NCBI GenBank assembly: GCA_905234555.1
Contig: CAJOHO010000004.1
Coordinates: 1 to 64,000 of the forward strand
Length of the DNA: 64,000 nucleotides
Source of the DNA: an uncultured Bacteroidaceae bacterium
GTDB taxonomy: Bacteria; Bacteroidota; Bacteroidia; Bacteroidales; Bacteroidaceae
Direction: 5' to 3'
Positions 43,474 through 52,367 of the stretch are shown piece after piece. A program made the position numbers and the translations under genes. The notes beneath the pieces were generated by a model. It did no database searches. It was not told the origin of the DNA and worked only from the letters and a program-made list of their open reading frames with translations. Numbering within the stretch: the first letter of the stretch is position 1; every line of letters starts with the position of its first letter.

Positions 43474-44529
43474 ATGAAACTTTCCCAATTCAAATTCAAG
43501 CTTCCTGACGACAAGATTGCCTTGTATCCACCTCTGAACCGCGATGAGGCAAAACTCATGGTGTTGCATCGCGACAATGGCGAGATTGAGCATGTGCTGT
43601 TTAAGGACATCATTAACTATTTCGATGATGGCGATGCTTTCATCTTCAACGACACTCGTGTGTTCCCAGCCCGTCTCTATGGCAATAAGGAGAAGACGGG
43701 TGCCAAGATTGAGGTGTTCCTGTTGCGTGAGCTGAACGAAAAGCTGCGTCTGTGGGATGTGCTAGTCGATCCAGCACGCAAAATTCGTATTGGCAACAAA
43801 CTGTATTTTGGTGACGACAACTCGCTGGTGGCAGAAGTGATAGACAACACCACTTCGCGTGGACGCACCCTACGTTTCCTTTACGACGGTCCGCACGACG
43901 AGTTCAAGGAAACCCTCTATGCGCTGGGAGAGGCTCCGCTGCCCGATGATGTTCGTCGTCAGCGCAAGGCTGAACCTGAAGACATGGAACGCTTCCAAAC
44001 CATCTATGCACGTGTGGAAGGAGCTGTGACAGCGCCACAGACGGGTCTTCACTTCTCCCGTGAGCTGATGAAGCGTTTGGAAATTAAGGGCGTCAGTCAG
44101 GCTTTCATCACCCTTCATGCAGGTTTGGGCAACTTCCGCACCATCGATGTGGAGGATCTCACCAAGCACAAGGTGGATTCAGAGCAGATGTTCGTGCCAG
44201 CCGAAGCCTGTCAGATTGTGAACAAAGCCAAAGAGGGTGGTCATCGCGTCTGTGCCACAGGCTTCACGGTACTGCGTGCATCTGAGGCTGCTGCCGGTCC
44301 AGGTGGTATGCTCAAGGAGTTCGAAGGCTGGACGGGTAAGTTCATCTTCCCACCTTACGACTTCACGGTCTGCGATGCCTACGTGTCCAACTTCCAGCTC
44401 CCGCTCTCCACGATGCTGATGCTGGCTTGTGCCTTCGGTGGCTACGACTACGTCATGAACGCCTACAACGAAGCACTCAAGGGCGACTATAAATTCGGCA
44501 CCTACGGCGACGCCCTGCTGATTATTTAA
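43474..44529 (+). CDS. queA: S-adenosylmethionine:tRNA ribosyltransferase-isomerase
   Basis: Transfers and isomerises ribose from SAM to preQ1-tRNA, giving epoxyqueuosine. Conserved blocks are '[26 protein letters not shown]', '[13 protein letters not shown]', '[17 protein letters not shown]' and '[17 protein letters not shown]'. The 351 residues are the normal length. It sits between truB and folK as in other Bacteroidetes. Confidence 0.96.
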   Translation: MKLSQFKFKLPDDKIALYPPLNRDEAKLMVLHRDNGEIEHVLFKDIINYFDDGDAFIFNDTRVFPARLYGNKEKTGAKIEVFLLRELNEKLRLWDVLVDPARKIRIGNKLYFGDDNSLVAEVIDNTTSRGRTLRFLYDGPHDEFKETLYALGEAPLPDDVRRQRKAEPEDMERFQTIYARVEGAVTAPQTGLHFSRELMKRLEIKGVSQAFITLHAGLGNFRTIDVEDLTKHKVDSEQMFVPAEACQIVNKAKEGGHRVCATGFTVLRASEAAAGPGGMLKEFEGWTGKFIFPPYDFTVCDAYVSNFQLPLSTMLMLACAFGGYDYVMNAYNEALKGDYKFGTYGDALLII

Positions 44530-44560
44530 TGTAAACTGTAAATCCGGAACATTTTGGAAC

Positions 44561-44604
44561 AGCGAGAGCAGAGCCATGCTCGCATGAGCTTTGCCGAGTC
44601 GTGA
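44561..44604 (+). repeat. AGCGAGAGC-family dispersed repeat, copy 2
   Basis: AGCGAGAGCAGAGCCATGCT, then CGCATGAGCTTTGCCGAGTC, then GTGAC. It overlaps the GTG start of folK. It is closely similar to the reverse complement of 57271-57310. Confidence 0.7.
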
Positions 44605-45101
44605 CAAAATTGACTGAATGTAATTCAGTAAATCCCTTGGTTTATCTTTCTTTAGGCACGAATTTGGGCGATAAGCAGCAGAATTTGCTGACCGCCATCG
44701 AGAAAATTGAAACGCAGGTTGGGCACGTGGTGGCTCAATCTGCGTTCTATGCTACCCAACCGTGGGGCTTCGAGAGTGATAACGGTTTCCTGAATGCCTG
44801 TCTGGCTGTAGAGACTCGCCTCATGCCTCGTCAGTTGCTTCGTGTCACTCAGCGTATCGAGCGGGCGATGGGACGCACGAAGAAATCGGATGGAACATAT
44901 CACGACCGCATCATCGATATCGACATCCTTCTCTATGATGAAATCATCGTCAACCAGCCAGACCTGAAGATTCCCCATCCGCTCATGCACCAGCGTCTGT
45001 TTGTCTTGCAGCCATTGGCAGAAATCGCTCAGAACGTGATGGTACCAGGCAGTAATATCTCTGTTGGCGAGATGCTTAAGACTTTGGAAGCTGCTTCATA
45101 G
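44601..45101 (+). CDS. folK: 2-amino-4-hydroxy-6-hydroxymethyldihydropteridine diphosphokinase
   Basis: HPPK of folate synthesis, transferring pyrophosphate from ATP. Motifs 'VYLSLGTNLGDKQQNL', 'YATQPWGFESDNGFLNACLAVET' and 'DRIIDIDILLYDE ... IPHPLMHQRLFVLQPLAEIA' are typical. It has 166 residues. The only start in frame ahead of the conserved N-terminus is GTG 44601, which lies in a dispersed repeat; TTG 44610 is the alternative. Its 3' end overlaps the convergent tatD-like gene by 73 bp. Confidence 0.93.
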   Translation: MTKLTECNSVNPLVYLSLGTNLGDKQQNLLTAIEKIETQVGHVVAQSAFYATQPWGFESDNGFLNACLAVETRLMPRQLLRVTQRIERAMGRTKKSDGTYHDRIIDIDILLYDEIIVNQPDLKIPHPLMHQRLFVLQPLAEIAQNVMVPGSNISVGEMLKTLEAAS

Positions 45102-45706
45102 ACTTCCTCGATGCTGACGTCTGCATCGTCCGTCTCCAGCCACATCTTTCGTTGACTGTAAGCCAGCCGCAAACTCTCTTCATTGAATTTCTCCCCAAAC
45201 GACAAATCAAATCCTTGTCGCAGCAACTGTGCGGCCAGTTGCGGCTTCCCCCTGAATCCGTGAATGATGAGGGGAACGTCGTTTCTTATTTCCGTAATTC
45301 CGTAATTCCGTGATTCCGTGATTCCGTAATTCCGTAATTCCGTAATTCCGAGCAGCTCTTCCCACGCCTTCACACAATGAATAATGACTGGCAGGCCGAA
45401 TTGCGAAGCCAGGCCTACTTGTGCTTTGAAGCAAGCCATCTGCACCTCCATCTCTGGCCCTCGCAGCTTGTCCAGCCCACATTCCCCTATCGCCACAATC
45501 TTCCGTTCTCCAGCCCGGTCTTGCTTTACCGCTTGTTCCAGACGGGCAAACTCAGTTGGCCATTCATGCGTTACGTTCCAGGGATGAATGCCCAGTGAAC
45601 AATAGCGCAGCACAGACAAATCGCTGCCTGCCTCCGCTGCCACCACAGCCAGAACATCTGCCTTCTGACTGTCAACTGAACTGTGCGTATGAATGTCTAT
45701 CCTCAT
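45029..45706 (-). CDS. TatD-like metal-dependent hydrolase with an inserted repeat
   Basis: A TatD-family TIM-barrel hydrolase: metal-site 'IDIHTHSS', 'AIGECGLDKL' (in place of EIGLDY), 'PVIIHCVKAWEELL', 'PLIIHGFRGK' and 'WLETDDADVSIEEVY'. At 225 residues it is shorter than the roughly 255-265 of classic TatD. Residues about 119-142 are encoded by tandem ATTCCGTAA units, giving repeats of 'ITELRNYG', an in-frame insertion. ATG 45706 is chosen because a -7 box (45716-45723) overlaps the longer alternative. It is convergent with folK and divergent from the MATE gene. Family members act as DNases or in quality control; the substrate is unknown. Confidence 0.88.
   Translation of the reverse strand: MRIDIHTHSSVDSQKADVLAVVAAEAGSDLSVLRYCSLGIHPWNVTHEWPTEFARLEQAVKQDRAGERKIVAIGECGLDKLRGPEMEVQMACFKAQVGLASQFGLPVIIHCVKAWEELLGITELRNYGITESRNYGITEIRNDVPLIIHGFRGKPQLAAQLLRQGFDLSFGEKFNEESLRLAYSQRKMWLETDDADVSIEEVYEAASKVLSISPTEILLPGTITF
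45288..45350. repeat. ATTCCGTAA tandem array inside the tatD-like gene
   Basis: Seven consecutive 8-9-bp units (attccgtaa and attccgtg) are read in frame on the minus strand. The unit also occurs between genes at 2403-2425. Confidence 0.9.
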
Positions 45707-45715
45707 AACTTTGTG

Positions 45716-45723
45716 CAAAAATA
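45716..45723 (-). promoter_or_regulatory. -7 box of the tatD-like gene
   Basis: TATTTTTG on the minus strand ends about 10 bp before the ATG at 45706, so the mRNA would have almost no leader. Confidence 0.5.
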
Positions 45724-45767
45724 CAAAAAAAAGGAGAATGCAGCATGAAGAATGCAGATTTTTTTGC

Positions 45768-45775
45768 TAATTTTG
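45768..45775 (+). promoter_or_regulatory. -7 box of the MATE gene
   Basis: TAATTTTG ends 9 bp before the ATG at 45785, implying a very short or absent leader. No clear -33 TTTG is seen at 19-21 bp. Confidence 0.5.
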
Positions 45776-45784
45776 CAAAGAATT

Positions 45785-47137
45785 ATGAGTAAGCACCGCA
45801 ATAACTACGAATTCCTAACTTCCGCTCCGATACCACGAGTTATCGGAACACTGTCGGTGCCTACCATCATCTCCATGCTCACTTCCAGCCTTTACAGCAT
45901 AGCCGACACCTACTTCGTGAGCCAGATCGACACACAGGCAACGGCGGCAGTAGGTATCGTCTTTGCCGTGATGGCCATCTTGCAGGCCGTCGGTTTCCTC
46001 TTCGGACACGGTAGCGGCAACTACATCTCTCGCTGCTTAGGCGCCAAAGACAGGGCTTCAGCCACACGTATGGCTTCCACAGGTTTCTTCTGGTCACTCA
46101 TCGTGGGCATCATCCTGGGAGCGTTGGGACTGCTTCTGCTCACACCGCTCTCGCGAAGTCTTGGCTCCACCCCCACCATCCTTCCCTACACAGAGACCTA
46201 CATGAGCATCATCCTTCTGGGTGCACCCTTCCAGATTGGTTCCATGGTGCTCAACAACCAGCTTCGCTTCCAGGGTAACGCAGCTTCAGCCATGTATGGA
46301 ACCGTCAGCGGCACCATCCTCAACGTCCTCCTCGATCCGCTGCTCATCCTGGTTCTCCACATGGGAGTGAGTGGCGCAGCCATCGCCACTGTCGCTGGTC
46401 ATCTGTGCAGTTTTCTCCTGCTCCTGCGAATGAGTTACCGAGGTGAGAACATAGGCATCCGCTTCCGCCATTTCCGTCCTTCGTGGAAATTGGCAAAGCA
46501 GGTCGTTTCAGGCGGCACCCCCTCGCTCACCCGTCAGGGACTGGGCAGTATCGCCACCATCCTCCTCAACGTGATGGCAGCTCCTTATGGCGACGCAGCT
46601 ATCGCCGCCATGAGCATCGTCGGACGCCTCTCCTTCGTCATCAACTCCATCATCATCGGTCTGGGACAAGGTTTTCAGCCCCTCTGCGGATTCAGCTATG
46701 GTGCCAAACTCTATGCCCGTGTCCGTCAGGCTTATTGGTTTACTGTCCGTATCGGCACCCTCTTCCTCATCCTCTGCGCCGTTCTCTGCTCCGTTTTCTC
46801 AGAAGAAATCATCAGCTGTTTCCGCGACGACCCCGATGTTATCAGCATCGGCACCCTCGCCCTCCGCATCCAGCTCCTCACCATTCCCCTCTGTGCATTC
46901 ATCATGCACTCCAACATGCTCATGCAGACCCTCAACATGCCTCTGCGTGCTAACATCCTCGCCTCAGCCCGTCGCGGTCTGTTCTTCATCCCGCTAATAT
47001 TGATATTGCCCCATTTTTACGGACTCCTCGGCGTTCAGATGTGTCAGGCTGTCAGCGACGTCCTCTCCTTCCTCCTCGCCGTCCCCATCATCTATTCCGT
47101 CTTCCGAGACATGAACACCCCTCAACCCGCTCATTAA
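45785..47137 (+). CDS. MATE-family multidrug exporter
   Basis: A cation-coupled multidrug/toxin exporter of 450 residues with about 12 membrane helices in two halves. Hallmarks are 'LSVPTIISMLTSSLYSIADTYFVSQ', 'FGHGSGNYISRCLGAKD' and 'IIGLGQGFQPLCGFSYGAK'. The ATG at 45785 is preferred over 45752 because the -7 box lies between them. The substrate is unknown. A hairpin follows the stop. Confidence 0.93.
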   Translation: MSKHRNNYEFLTSAPIPRVIGTLSVPTIISMLTSSLYSIADTYFVSQIDTQATAAVGIVFAVMAILQAVGFLFGHGSGNYISRCLGAKDRASATRMASTGFFWSLIVGIILGALGLLLLTPLSRSLGSTPTILPYTETYMSIILLGAPFQIGSMVLNNQLRFQGNAASAMYGTVSGTILNVLLDPLLILVLHMGVSGAAIATVAGHLCSFLLLLRMSYRGENIGIRFRHFRPSWKLAKQVVSGGTPSLTRQGLGSIATILLNVMAAPYGDAAIAAMSIVGRLSFVINSIIIGLGQGFQPLCGFSYGAKLYARVRQAYWFTVRIGTLFLILCAVLCSVFSEEIISCFRDDPDVISIGTLALRIQLLTIPLCAFIMHSNMLMQTLNMPLRANILASARRGLFFIPLILILPHFYGLLGVQMCQAVSDVLSFLLAVPIIYSVFRDMNTPQPAH

Positions 47138-47145
47138 TCAACAGT

Positions 47146-47167
47146 GCCCTGCGCTTCTCCGCAGGGC
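47146..47167 (+). terminator. Hairpin after the MATE gene
   Basis: GCCCTGCG (47146-47153), loop CTTCTC, CGCAGGGC (47160-47167), then TAAAAAAA. It has an 8-bp GC-rich stem but no T-tract on the plus strand, so it is terminator-like only. Confidence 0.45.
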
Positions 47168-47279
47168 TAAAAAAACTAATTCCCATGAATTGAAGAACCT
47201 ACACCCTGTTGCTGGTCCTCTTGGGCTGTATCACAGTATCGGCACAGACCGATATGACTGGAGAGGCCTCTGCTCAAAA

Positions 47280-47313
47280 TCTCCCCTCTTTCGGAGGGGC
47301 TGGGGGAGGCTTC
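47280..47313. repeat. C-rich dispersed repeat inside the GH43 pseudogene
   Basis: Almost identical to the copy in the GH127 gene (12439-12474) and in the same frame, again giving 'LPSFGGAGGGF'. Confidence 0.85.
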
Positions 47314-48345
47314 TGGGGTGACTGGCAGTCGTGGGGCGAACAGACTGACGGCACCTATCGCAATCCCGTTGTTCCTGCCGATTACAGTGACCTCGACTGC
47401 ATTCGTGTGGGGATCGACTACTATGCCATCTCCTCCACCATGCAGTTCTCGCCTGGTATGACCATCTTGCACTCGCGCGACCTGGTGAACTGGGAGATTG
47501 CCGGCAATGCCGTCAGCGACCTCTCGCAGATTTCCGAAGCCATGACCTGGCGACAGATGGACCGTTACGGACGGGGACTGGAGACCTCGGGACCGCCCGT
47601 GGTGTGGAAGTCGAAGGATTTTGTTCACTGGAGCTTCGAAGATACTTACTTCCCTTCAGCCAGCGAAGAGAAATACTGGGCACCGAGCAAGGTGGTACAG
47701 GGCAAGAACGGACGGTGGTACATCTATCCGACCGTCAACGGCTACATGCACGTGGGTGTTGCCGACAGTCCCGACGGACCTTTCCGCCTCGTACAGGGTG
47801 AGGATAAATTTGCTATGCCTTATGCCGAAGCTGTCACCTTGCTGAAGGATGGCGATCGTGGTGGCATCGATGCCGAAGTGTTTATGGATGACGACGGACA
47901 GGCATACGTTTTCTGGGGACGGCGCTTTGTGGCAAAGTTGGCAGATGATATGATGACTGTCAGCGACATCCGTCAGATTGAGACCCGACGCAAGGAATAC
48001 TCCGAAGGTCCCATCTTTTCAAGCGCAAGGGCATCTACTACTATCTCTACACCATCGGCGGCGACGAAAACTACGAATACTATTACCAGATGAGCCGCAC
48101 CTCGCCCTTCGGTCCTTGGGAAACTCCGGCGCACGACCTTGTTTCGACCACCTGTGTGGAACGTGGCGTCTTCGGTCCTGGTCACGGTTGTGTATTCAAT
48201 GTTGGCGATGACTATTACTTCGCTTTCCTGGAGTTCGGTCGCAATAGCACCAACCGCCAGACCTATGTCAACCGACTGGAGTTCAACGACGATGGCACCA
48301 TCCGACCAGTCGATGTGTCGCTCGACGGCGTGGGTGCGATAGCAA

Positions 48346-48381
48346 TGAAGAATGAAGAATTAAGCATGAAGAATGAGGAAT
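48346..48381. repeat. GAAGAATTAAGCATGAAGAATG repeat inside the GH43 pseudogene
   Basis: Two units of atgaagaatgaa/gaattaag, read in frame as 'MKNEELSMKNEEL', fall between the glycosidase and F5/8-type domains. Related to 8376-8418. Confidence 0.8.
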
Positions 48382-48815
48382 TGTGTGTCGCCAACGTCAC
48401 CGCTTCAAGCACGATGTCTCCGAAAAAGATTCGCTACTTCAACGACCGGCGCTGCCAGCGCACAGAATACTTCGATGCCGCCTTCGCCATTGATGGCGCC
48501 AACGGGTCACGATGGATGGCAGAAGAAAACGATTCCACCTGCTGGCTCCAGATAGACCTTGGACAGCGCATGGCTATCGGTCAGAGCGAACTCTGCTTCG
48601 TGCGCCCCACAGCAGGACATGCCTATGTGCTCGAAGGTTCTGTCGACGGAAAAAAGTGGAAACCCTGCGGTGGTCATGCCGACATACAGAAACGCTCACC
48701 CCACATCGACACCATCAACGCTTCCTTCCGCTATCTGCGTGTCCGCATTACCGAGGGCATCCGTGGTGTGTGGGAGTGGCGAATCCATCGAGCGTTCGAA
48801 ATAATCAAATAAATA

Positions 48816-48847
48816 TTTGTTTTTTCGCTCACTTAATTGTAACTTTG
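48816..48847 (+). promoter_or_regulatory. Promoter of the cytoplasmic nitroreductase gene
   Basis: TTTG (48816-48819), 20 bp, TAACTTTG (48840-48847): a full match to the Bacteroidetes consensus. Confidence 0.78.
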
Positions 48848-48889
48848 CTGCAATTATGATAAACAACCCATACAAACAGGAAAAAGTAT

Positions 48890-49387
48890 ATGGCATTTTT
48901 AGATTTAGTAAAGCAGAGATATAGCTGTAGGAGCTATCAGGAAAAGAGTGTGGAACAGGAGAAACTGGGCTACGTAATGGAATGTGTCCGCTTCGCCCCG
49001 TCGGCAGTCAACAAGCAACCGTGGATCTTCCGCATAGTCAAGGACGCAGCCAACAAGGCAAAGCTGCAGGAGTGCTACAACCGCGAGTGGTTTGCGACAG
49101 CTCCGATGTACATCATCTGCTCCATCCTGCACGACGAGGAATGGGTGCGCGCTGACGGCAAGCATCATGGCGACATCGACATCGCCATTGCTGTGGAGCA
49201 TCTGTGTCTGGCTGCTACGGAGCAGGGTCTCGCCACTTGTTGGGTCTGCAATTTCGATGTCCAGAAATGCAAGCAGCTCTTCGCCATCGCTGACAACGAA
49301 GAGCCTGCCGTATTGATTCCCATCGGCTATGCTGCTGACGAACCGAAGGAGAAGAAACGCAAGGAGATTGAGGAAATAACGAAGTAA
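48890..49387 (+). CDS. Nitroreductase-family protein (cytoplasmic)
   Basis: An FMN-dependent NAD(P)H oxidoreductase fold of 165 residues. FMN-binding residues appear in 'KQRYSCRSYQEKSV', 'FAPSAVNKQPWIFRIV' and 'AAEQGLATCWVCNFD'-type context. No signal peptide is present. It is related in domain type to the exported nitroreductase at 58077. It has its own promoter and is followed 35 bp later by the GH9 gene. The substrate is unknown. Confidence 0.9.
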   Translation: MAFLDLVKQRYSCRSYQEKSVEQEKLGYVMECVRFAPSAVNKQPWIFRIVKDAANKAKLQECYNREWFATAPMYIICSILHDEEWVRADGKHHGDIDIAIAVEHLCLAATEQGLATCWVCNFDVQKCKQLFAIADNEEPAVLIPIGYAADEPKEKKRKEIEEITK

Positions 49388-49422
49388 GGGATCGTATCAC
49401 TTTGCACCAAACAAAAATAATT

Positions 49423-52296
49423 ATGATGAAGAAACTGATTCTATGCCTTTTGGCGATGATGGGCGTGTTAATCGTCGCAGCTCAAGGGAAAACGCATGCC
49501 GGCATCCGTCATAACGCCGAAGAGCCTGTCACAGTCATGTGTTCTGTTCTGGATATGCAGGCTCAGAGTCAGACCCTCATCCGTCGCAATCAAGTTGGCT
49601 GCTATCCTCAGCAGGAAAAAGTAATCGTGGTTGAGGGAATGAATCCACGTAAGATAAGAGTGAAGAAGCCTGACGGAAAGACCGTGAAGCCAAAAGCCAG
49701 CGTACGAAAGGCTCTCTCTCCTTGGTCAGGAAAGACCCGTTACGTGGTTGATCTTGGCGAGCTGTCAGATGTGGGTCGCTATGAGGTGAGTGTGGATCAA
49801 CAAAAATGCAACCTCGTAGTGTCAGAACGTCCGTATCAGGACATCGCAAAGGCTTCGTTGCGCCTCTTCTATCTTATCCGTTCCGGCATTCCCATCGAAC
49901 TCGGCGGTGAATACAACCGACCACTTGGACATCCCGACACTTGCGTGTTTGTTCACCCGTCGGCGGCTTCTGAACTGCGTCCTGCAGGTACAGTCATCAG
50001 CTCTCCATACGGCTGGTACGACGCTGGCGACTATAATAAATATGTGGTAAACTCGGCATTCAGCATAGGACTGATGTTTGCAGCATACGAGCAGCAGACA
50101 GACTATTTTGCCTGCTTGCAGACCGATATCCCAGAGAGCAATAACCAGACACCTGACCTGCTCGACGAGATGATGTTCAACCTGCGTTGGCTTCTCACTA
50201 TGCAGGATCCTCAGGATGGAGGCGTATATCATAAGCTGACCACACCTCGTTTCGAGGGTTTTGTCATGCCTGCAGAATGTAAGCAGAAACGCTATGTGGT
50301 GGCAAAGAGCGTTACGGCAACACTCGATTTTGCAGCTGTGATGGCAGACGCAGCCCGCCTCTTCAAACCCTACCAGAAGGATTATCCTGGCTTCTCCGCT
50401 TTGGCAGCAGCAGCGGCTGTACGAGCCTACCAGTGGGCTAAGAAGCACCCCACGGCATTCTATCGTCAGAACGAACTGAAAGACCCCGATGTTTCCACAG
50501 GAACATACAGCGACGGCAATGCTCGCGATGAGTTCTTCTGGGCCGCATCGGCCCTCTATCGTCTGACAGGCAATCAGCAATATTTAGACGATGCGCTCCA
50601 ATATCAGCCACAACGATTCACCACACCTTCGTGGGGTAATGTGTCCCCGCTTGGTGCCTTCGAGTGGCTCGCCATCGAGGGAAAAGAGTTGCAGGCTCAG
50701 ACGAAAGAATTTAGGGAGAAGCAACTCGACCAACTCTTGGCTTACTCCGAAAATGCCGTGAAGTCTGTCCCGTCGTCTTCCTTCCTTTCGCCATACGGTA
50801 ACGATGCGCGTGATTTCGGCTGGGGCTGCCTGGCTGAGAAGTGTTGCTGTCAGGGATTCGCTTTGCTCTATGCCGACAAGTTGCTCAACACCACGACGTA
50901 TCGACGTTTTGCACTACAGAACGCAGATTATCTGTTAGGGCGCAATGCCACAGGTTACTGTTATGTGACAGGATTCGGAGATCTCAGTCCCATGCATCCG
51001 CACCATCGCATATCTGCTGCCGACGGCATCGAAAAACCATTCCCTGGGATGCTCATTGGCGGACCCAATCCTGGTCAGCAAGATAAACGCGACATGAAAG
51101 TTCCTTATCCCTCAAACTACCCCGACGAGTCGTATATCGACAATGAGGAATCATACGCCAGCAATGAGGTAGCCATCAACTGGAATGCTTCGCTTGTTGC
51201 TTTCCTCTGTTGGTTGGATGCTGGTGCCTTGTCTTCAACCGATAACAGCGAACTGTTTATCCCGCAGGCACCCGACTACGACAACCCGACGATGTGGGTG
51301 ACAGCTGATGCCGATTCCGATGACACAGGAGCCGACATTTTCTATGTGGTATCAACGTGGGAAGAAGACTGGACGACCGACGATGGGCGAACGAGCCACT
51401 ATGCCGACGTGTGGAACCCTAAGCACCGCCAGCACATGGCAACAGAGATCAACAAAGTGGCAGCATATATGGCTTCAGGCAGCTCGGCAACCAGTGAGGG
51501 TAACGTTGGCGTTGGTAAGAACCGCTTCTTTGCTCCGTTCTACCGCCATACGACGATAGAGACATTCTTGACACAGAACGAGGACACCATTTACCGCCGT
51601 TCCCGTCTGGCGATGAATGATGTCTGCACGGCCTTCGATCACTTTCAGTCTCATCGTGACAAGAGTCGTCCGCTCATCATCGCGGGCTTCAGTCAAGGCG
51701 GTCTTGCCGTTGTGGAACTGCTCAAGCATATCGACGATGAGACTTATGATCAGTTAGCCGCCGCCTACGTGCTTGGCTATAAGGTAACACCGGCGGACAC
51801 CGTTGAGTGCAAACATATCAAGGCGGCGCAGGGTGAGACAGATACGGGCGTGACCATCTGCTACAACACCGTGAAGGACGTGAAATACATCCAGCCCGTC
51901 ATCGCAGCTACCTGCATGGGCATCAACCCAGTGAACTGGCGTACCGATGCCACACCCGCCACACTTCACGACACCATCACCGTCACGCTCTCGCCACCGT
52001 ATCATGTCCTCGTGGTCAACGGCTACAGCGGCTCGGAATACCGTCCCTACAAAGGCTTCCTCAACGTGGGCGACATCCACAGCTGTGAGCCGTGGCTCTA
52101 TAGTGAGTGTCTGGCGAAGAATATCGCCGTTCGTGCCAACGCATGGCGTGAACAAAAAAATCGCTTCAGCGGACACGTTTACGACCTGCAAGGTCGAAAA
52201 ATCGTCAAAGGTAAAACCGTAAATAGTAAATCCGTAAATACCAGATCTTTTGGTATTTACATTCAGGATGGAAAGAAAATTCAAGCTCACTTGTAA
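49423..52296 (+). CDS. Secreted GH9 glucanase fused to a DUF3089 alpha/beta-hydrolase, T9SS tail
   Basis: The signal peptide spans residues 1-21 ('LCLLAMMGVLIVAAQ'). An N-terminal Ig-like domain (about 45-128) is followed by GH9 (about 130-605): 'GWYDAGDYNKY' supplies Asp200/Asp203, 'HPHHR' lies near 525, and the acid Glu582 is in 'SNEVAINWN'. These match inverting beta-1,4-glucanases. Residues about 620-890 are a DUF3089 alpha/beta-hydrolase with the nucleophile elbow 'GFSQGG' (Ser757). The tail 'VYDLQGRKI ... FGIYIQDGKKIQ' is a T9SS sorting signal interrupted by an in-frame GTAAAT repeat. The fusion suggests combined backbone cleavage and de-esterification of a plant-type glucan. ATG 49423 is chosen since the upstream TTG precedes the signal peptide. 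Confidence 0.88.
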   Translation: MMKKLILCLLAMMGVLIVAAQGKTHAGIRHNAEEPVTVMCSVLDMQAQSQTLIRRNQVGCYPQQEKVIVVEGMNPRKIRVKKPDGKTVKPKASVRKALSPWSGKTRYVVDLGELSDVGRYEVSVDQQKCNLVVSERPYQDIAKASLRLFYLIRSGIPIELGGEYNRPLGHPDTCVFVHPSAASELRPAGTVISSPYGWYDAGDYNKYVVNSAFSIGLMFAAYEQQTDYFACLQTDIPESNNQTPDLLDEMMFNLRWLLTMQDPQDGGVYHKLTTPRFEGFVMPAECKQKRYVVAKSVTATLDFAAVMADAARLFKPYQKDYPGFSALAAAAAVRAYQWAKKHPTAFYRQNELKDPDVSTGTYSDGNARDEFFWAASALYRLTGNQQYLDDALQYQPQRFTTPSWGNVSPLGAFEWLAIEGKELQAQTKEFREKQLDQLLAYSENAVKSVPSSSFLSPYGNDARDFGWGCLAEKCCCQGFALLYADKLLNTTTYRRFALQNADYLLGRNATGYCYVTGFGDLSPMHPHHRISAADGIEKPFPGMLIGGPNPGQQDKRDMKVPYPSNYPDESYIDNEESYASNEVAINWNASLVAFLCWLDAGALSSTDNSELFIPQAPDYDNPTMWVTADADSDDTGADIFYVVSTWEEDWTTDDGRTSHYADVWNPKHRQHMATEINKVAAYMASGSSATSEGNVGVGKNRFFAPFYRHTTIETFLTQNEDTIYRRSRLAMNDVCTAFDHFQSHRDKSRPLIIAGFSQGGLAVVELLKHIDDETYDQLAAAYVLGYKVTPADTVECKHIKAAQGETDTGVTICYNTVKDVKYIQPVIAATCMGINPVNWRTDATPATLHDTITVTLSPPYHVLVVNGYSGSEYRPYKGFLNVGDIHSCEPWLYSECLAKNIAVRANAWREQKNRFSGHVYDLQGRKIVKGKTVNSKSVNTRSFGIYIQDGKKIQAHL
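52203..52245. repeat. CCGTAAATAGTAAATCCGTAAAT repeat inside the GH9 gene
   Basis: Units of (c)gtaaat(a/c) are read in frame as 'KTVNSKSVNT' in the sorting tail, between 'YDLQGRK' and 'GIYIQDGKK'. Confidence 0.8.
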
Positions 52297-52367
52297 TTTC
52301 CTGTGTTTGCTTACAGATTGTAATAAAGAAAAAAAAGAAAACTAATCATAATCAAAACTACAGCGAT

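Larger units (their letters stand above)
47185..48812 (+). pseudogene. Broken GH43-family glycosidase with F5/8-type C-terminal domain
   Basis: A secreted GH43-type five-bladed propeller: 'DGTYRNPVVPADYSDLDCIRVG', 'WAPSKVVQGKNGRWYIYPTV', 'GGIDAEVFMDDDGQAYVFWG', 'YSEGPIF'. A galactose-binding/F5/8-type-C-like domain follows (about 48400-48812). Two lesions are visible: ATG 47185 is followed at the third codon by TGA before an intact signal-peptide frame, and one base is missing in the T-run at 48016-48019, shifting the frame between 'SEGPIF' and 'KRKGIYYYLYTIGGDENYEYYYQ'. It also carries a C-rich repeat just after the signal peptide ('NLPSFGGAGGGF') and a MKNEEL-type repeat near 48350. A TTG start at 47209 could bypass the first lesion only. 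Sequencing error is possible for either. Confidence 0.85.

Noticed and set aside
47209..48093. Intact short GH43 enzyme starting at TTG
   Set aside because: The frame breaks after 'SEGPIF', while the rest of the propeller continues in another frame, so the short product would be incomplete.
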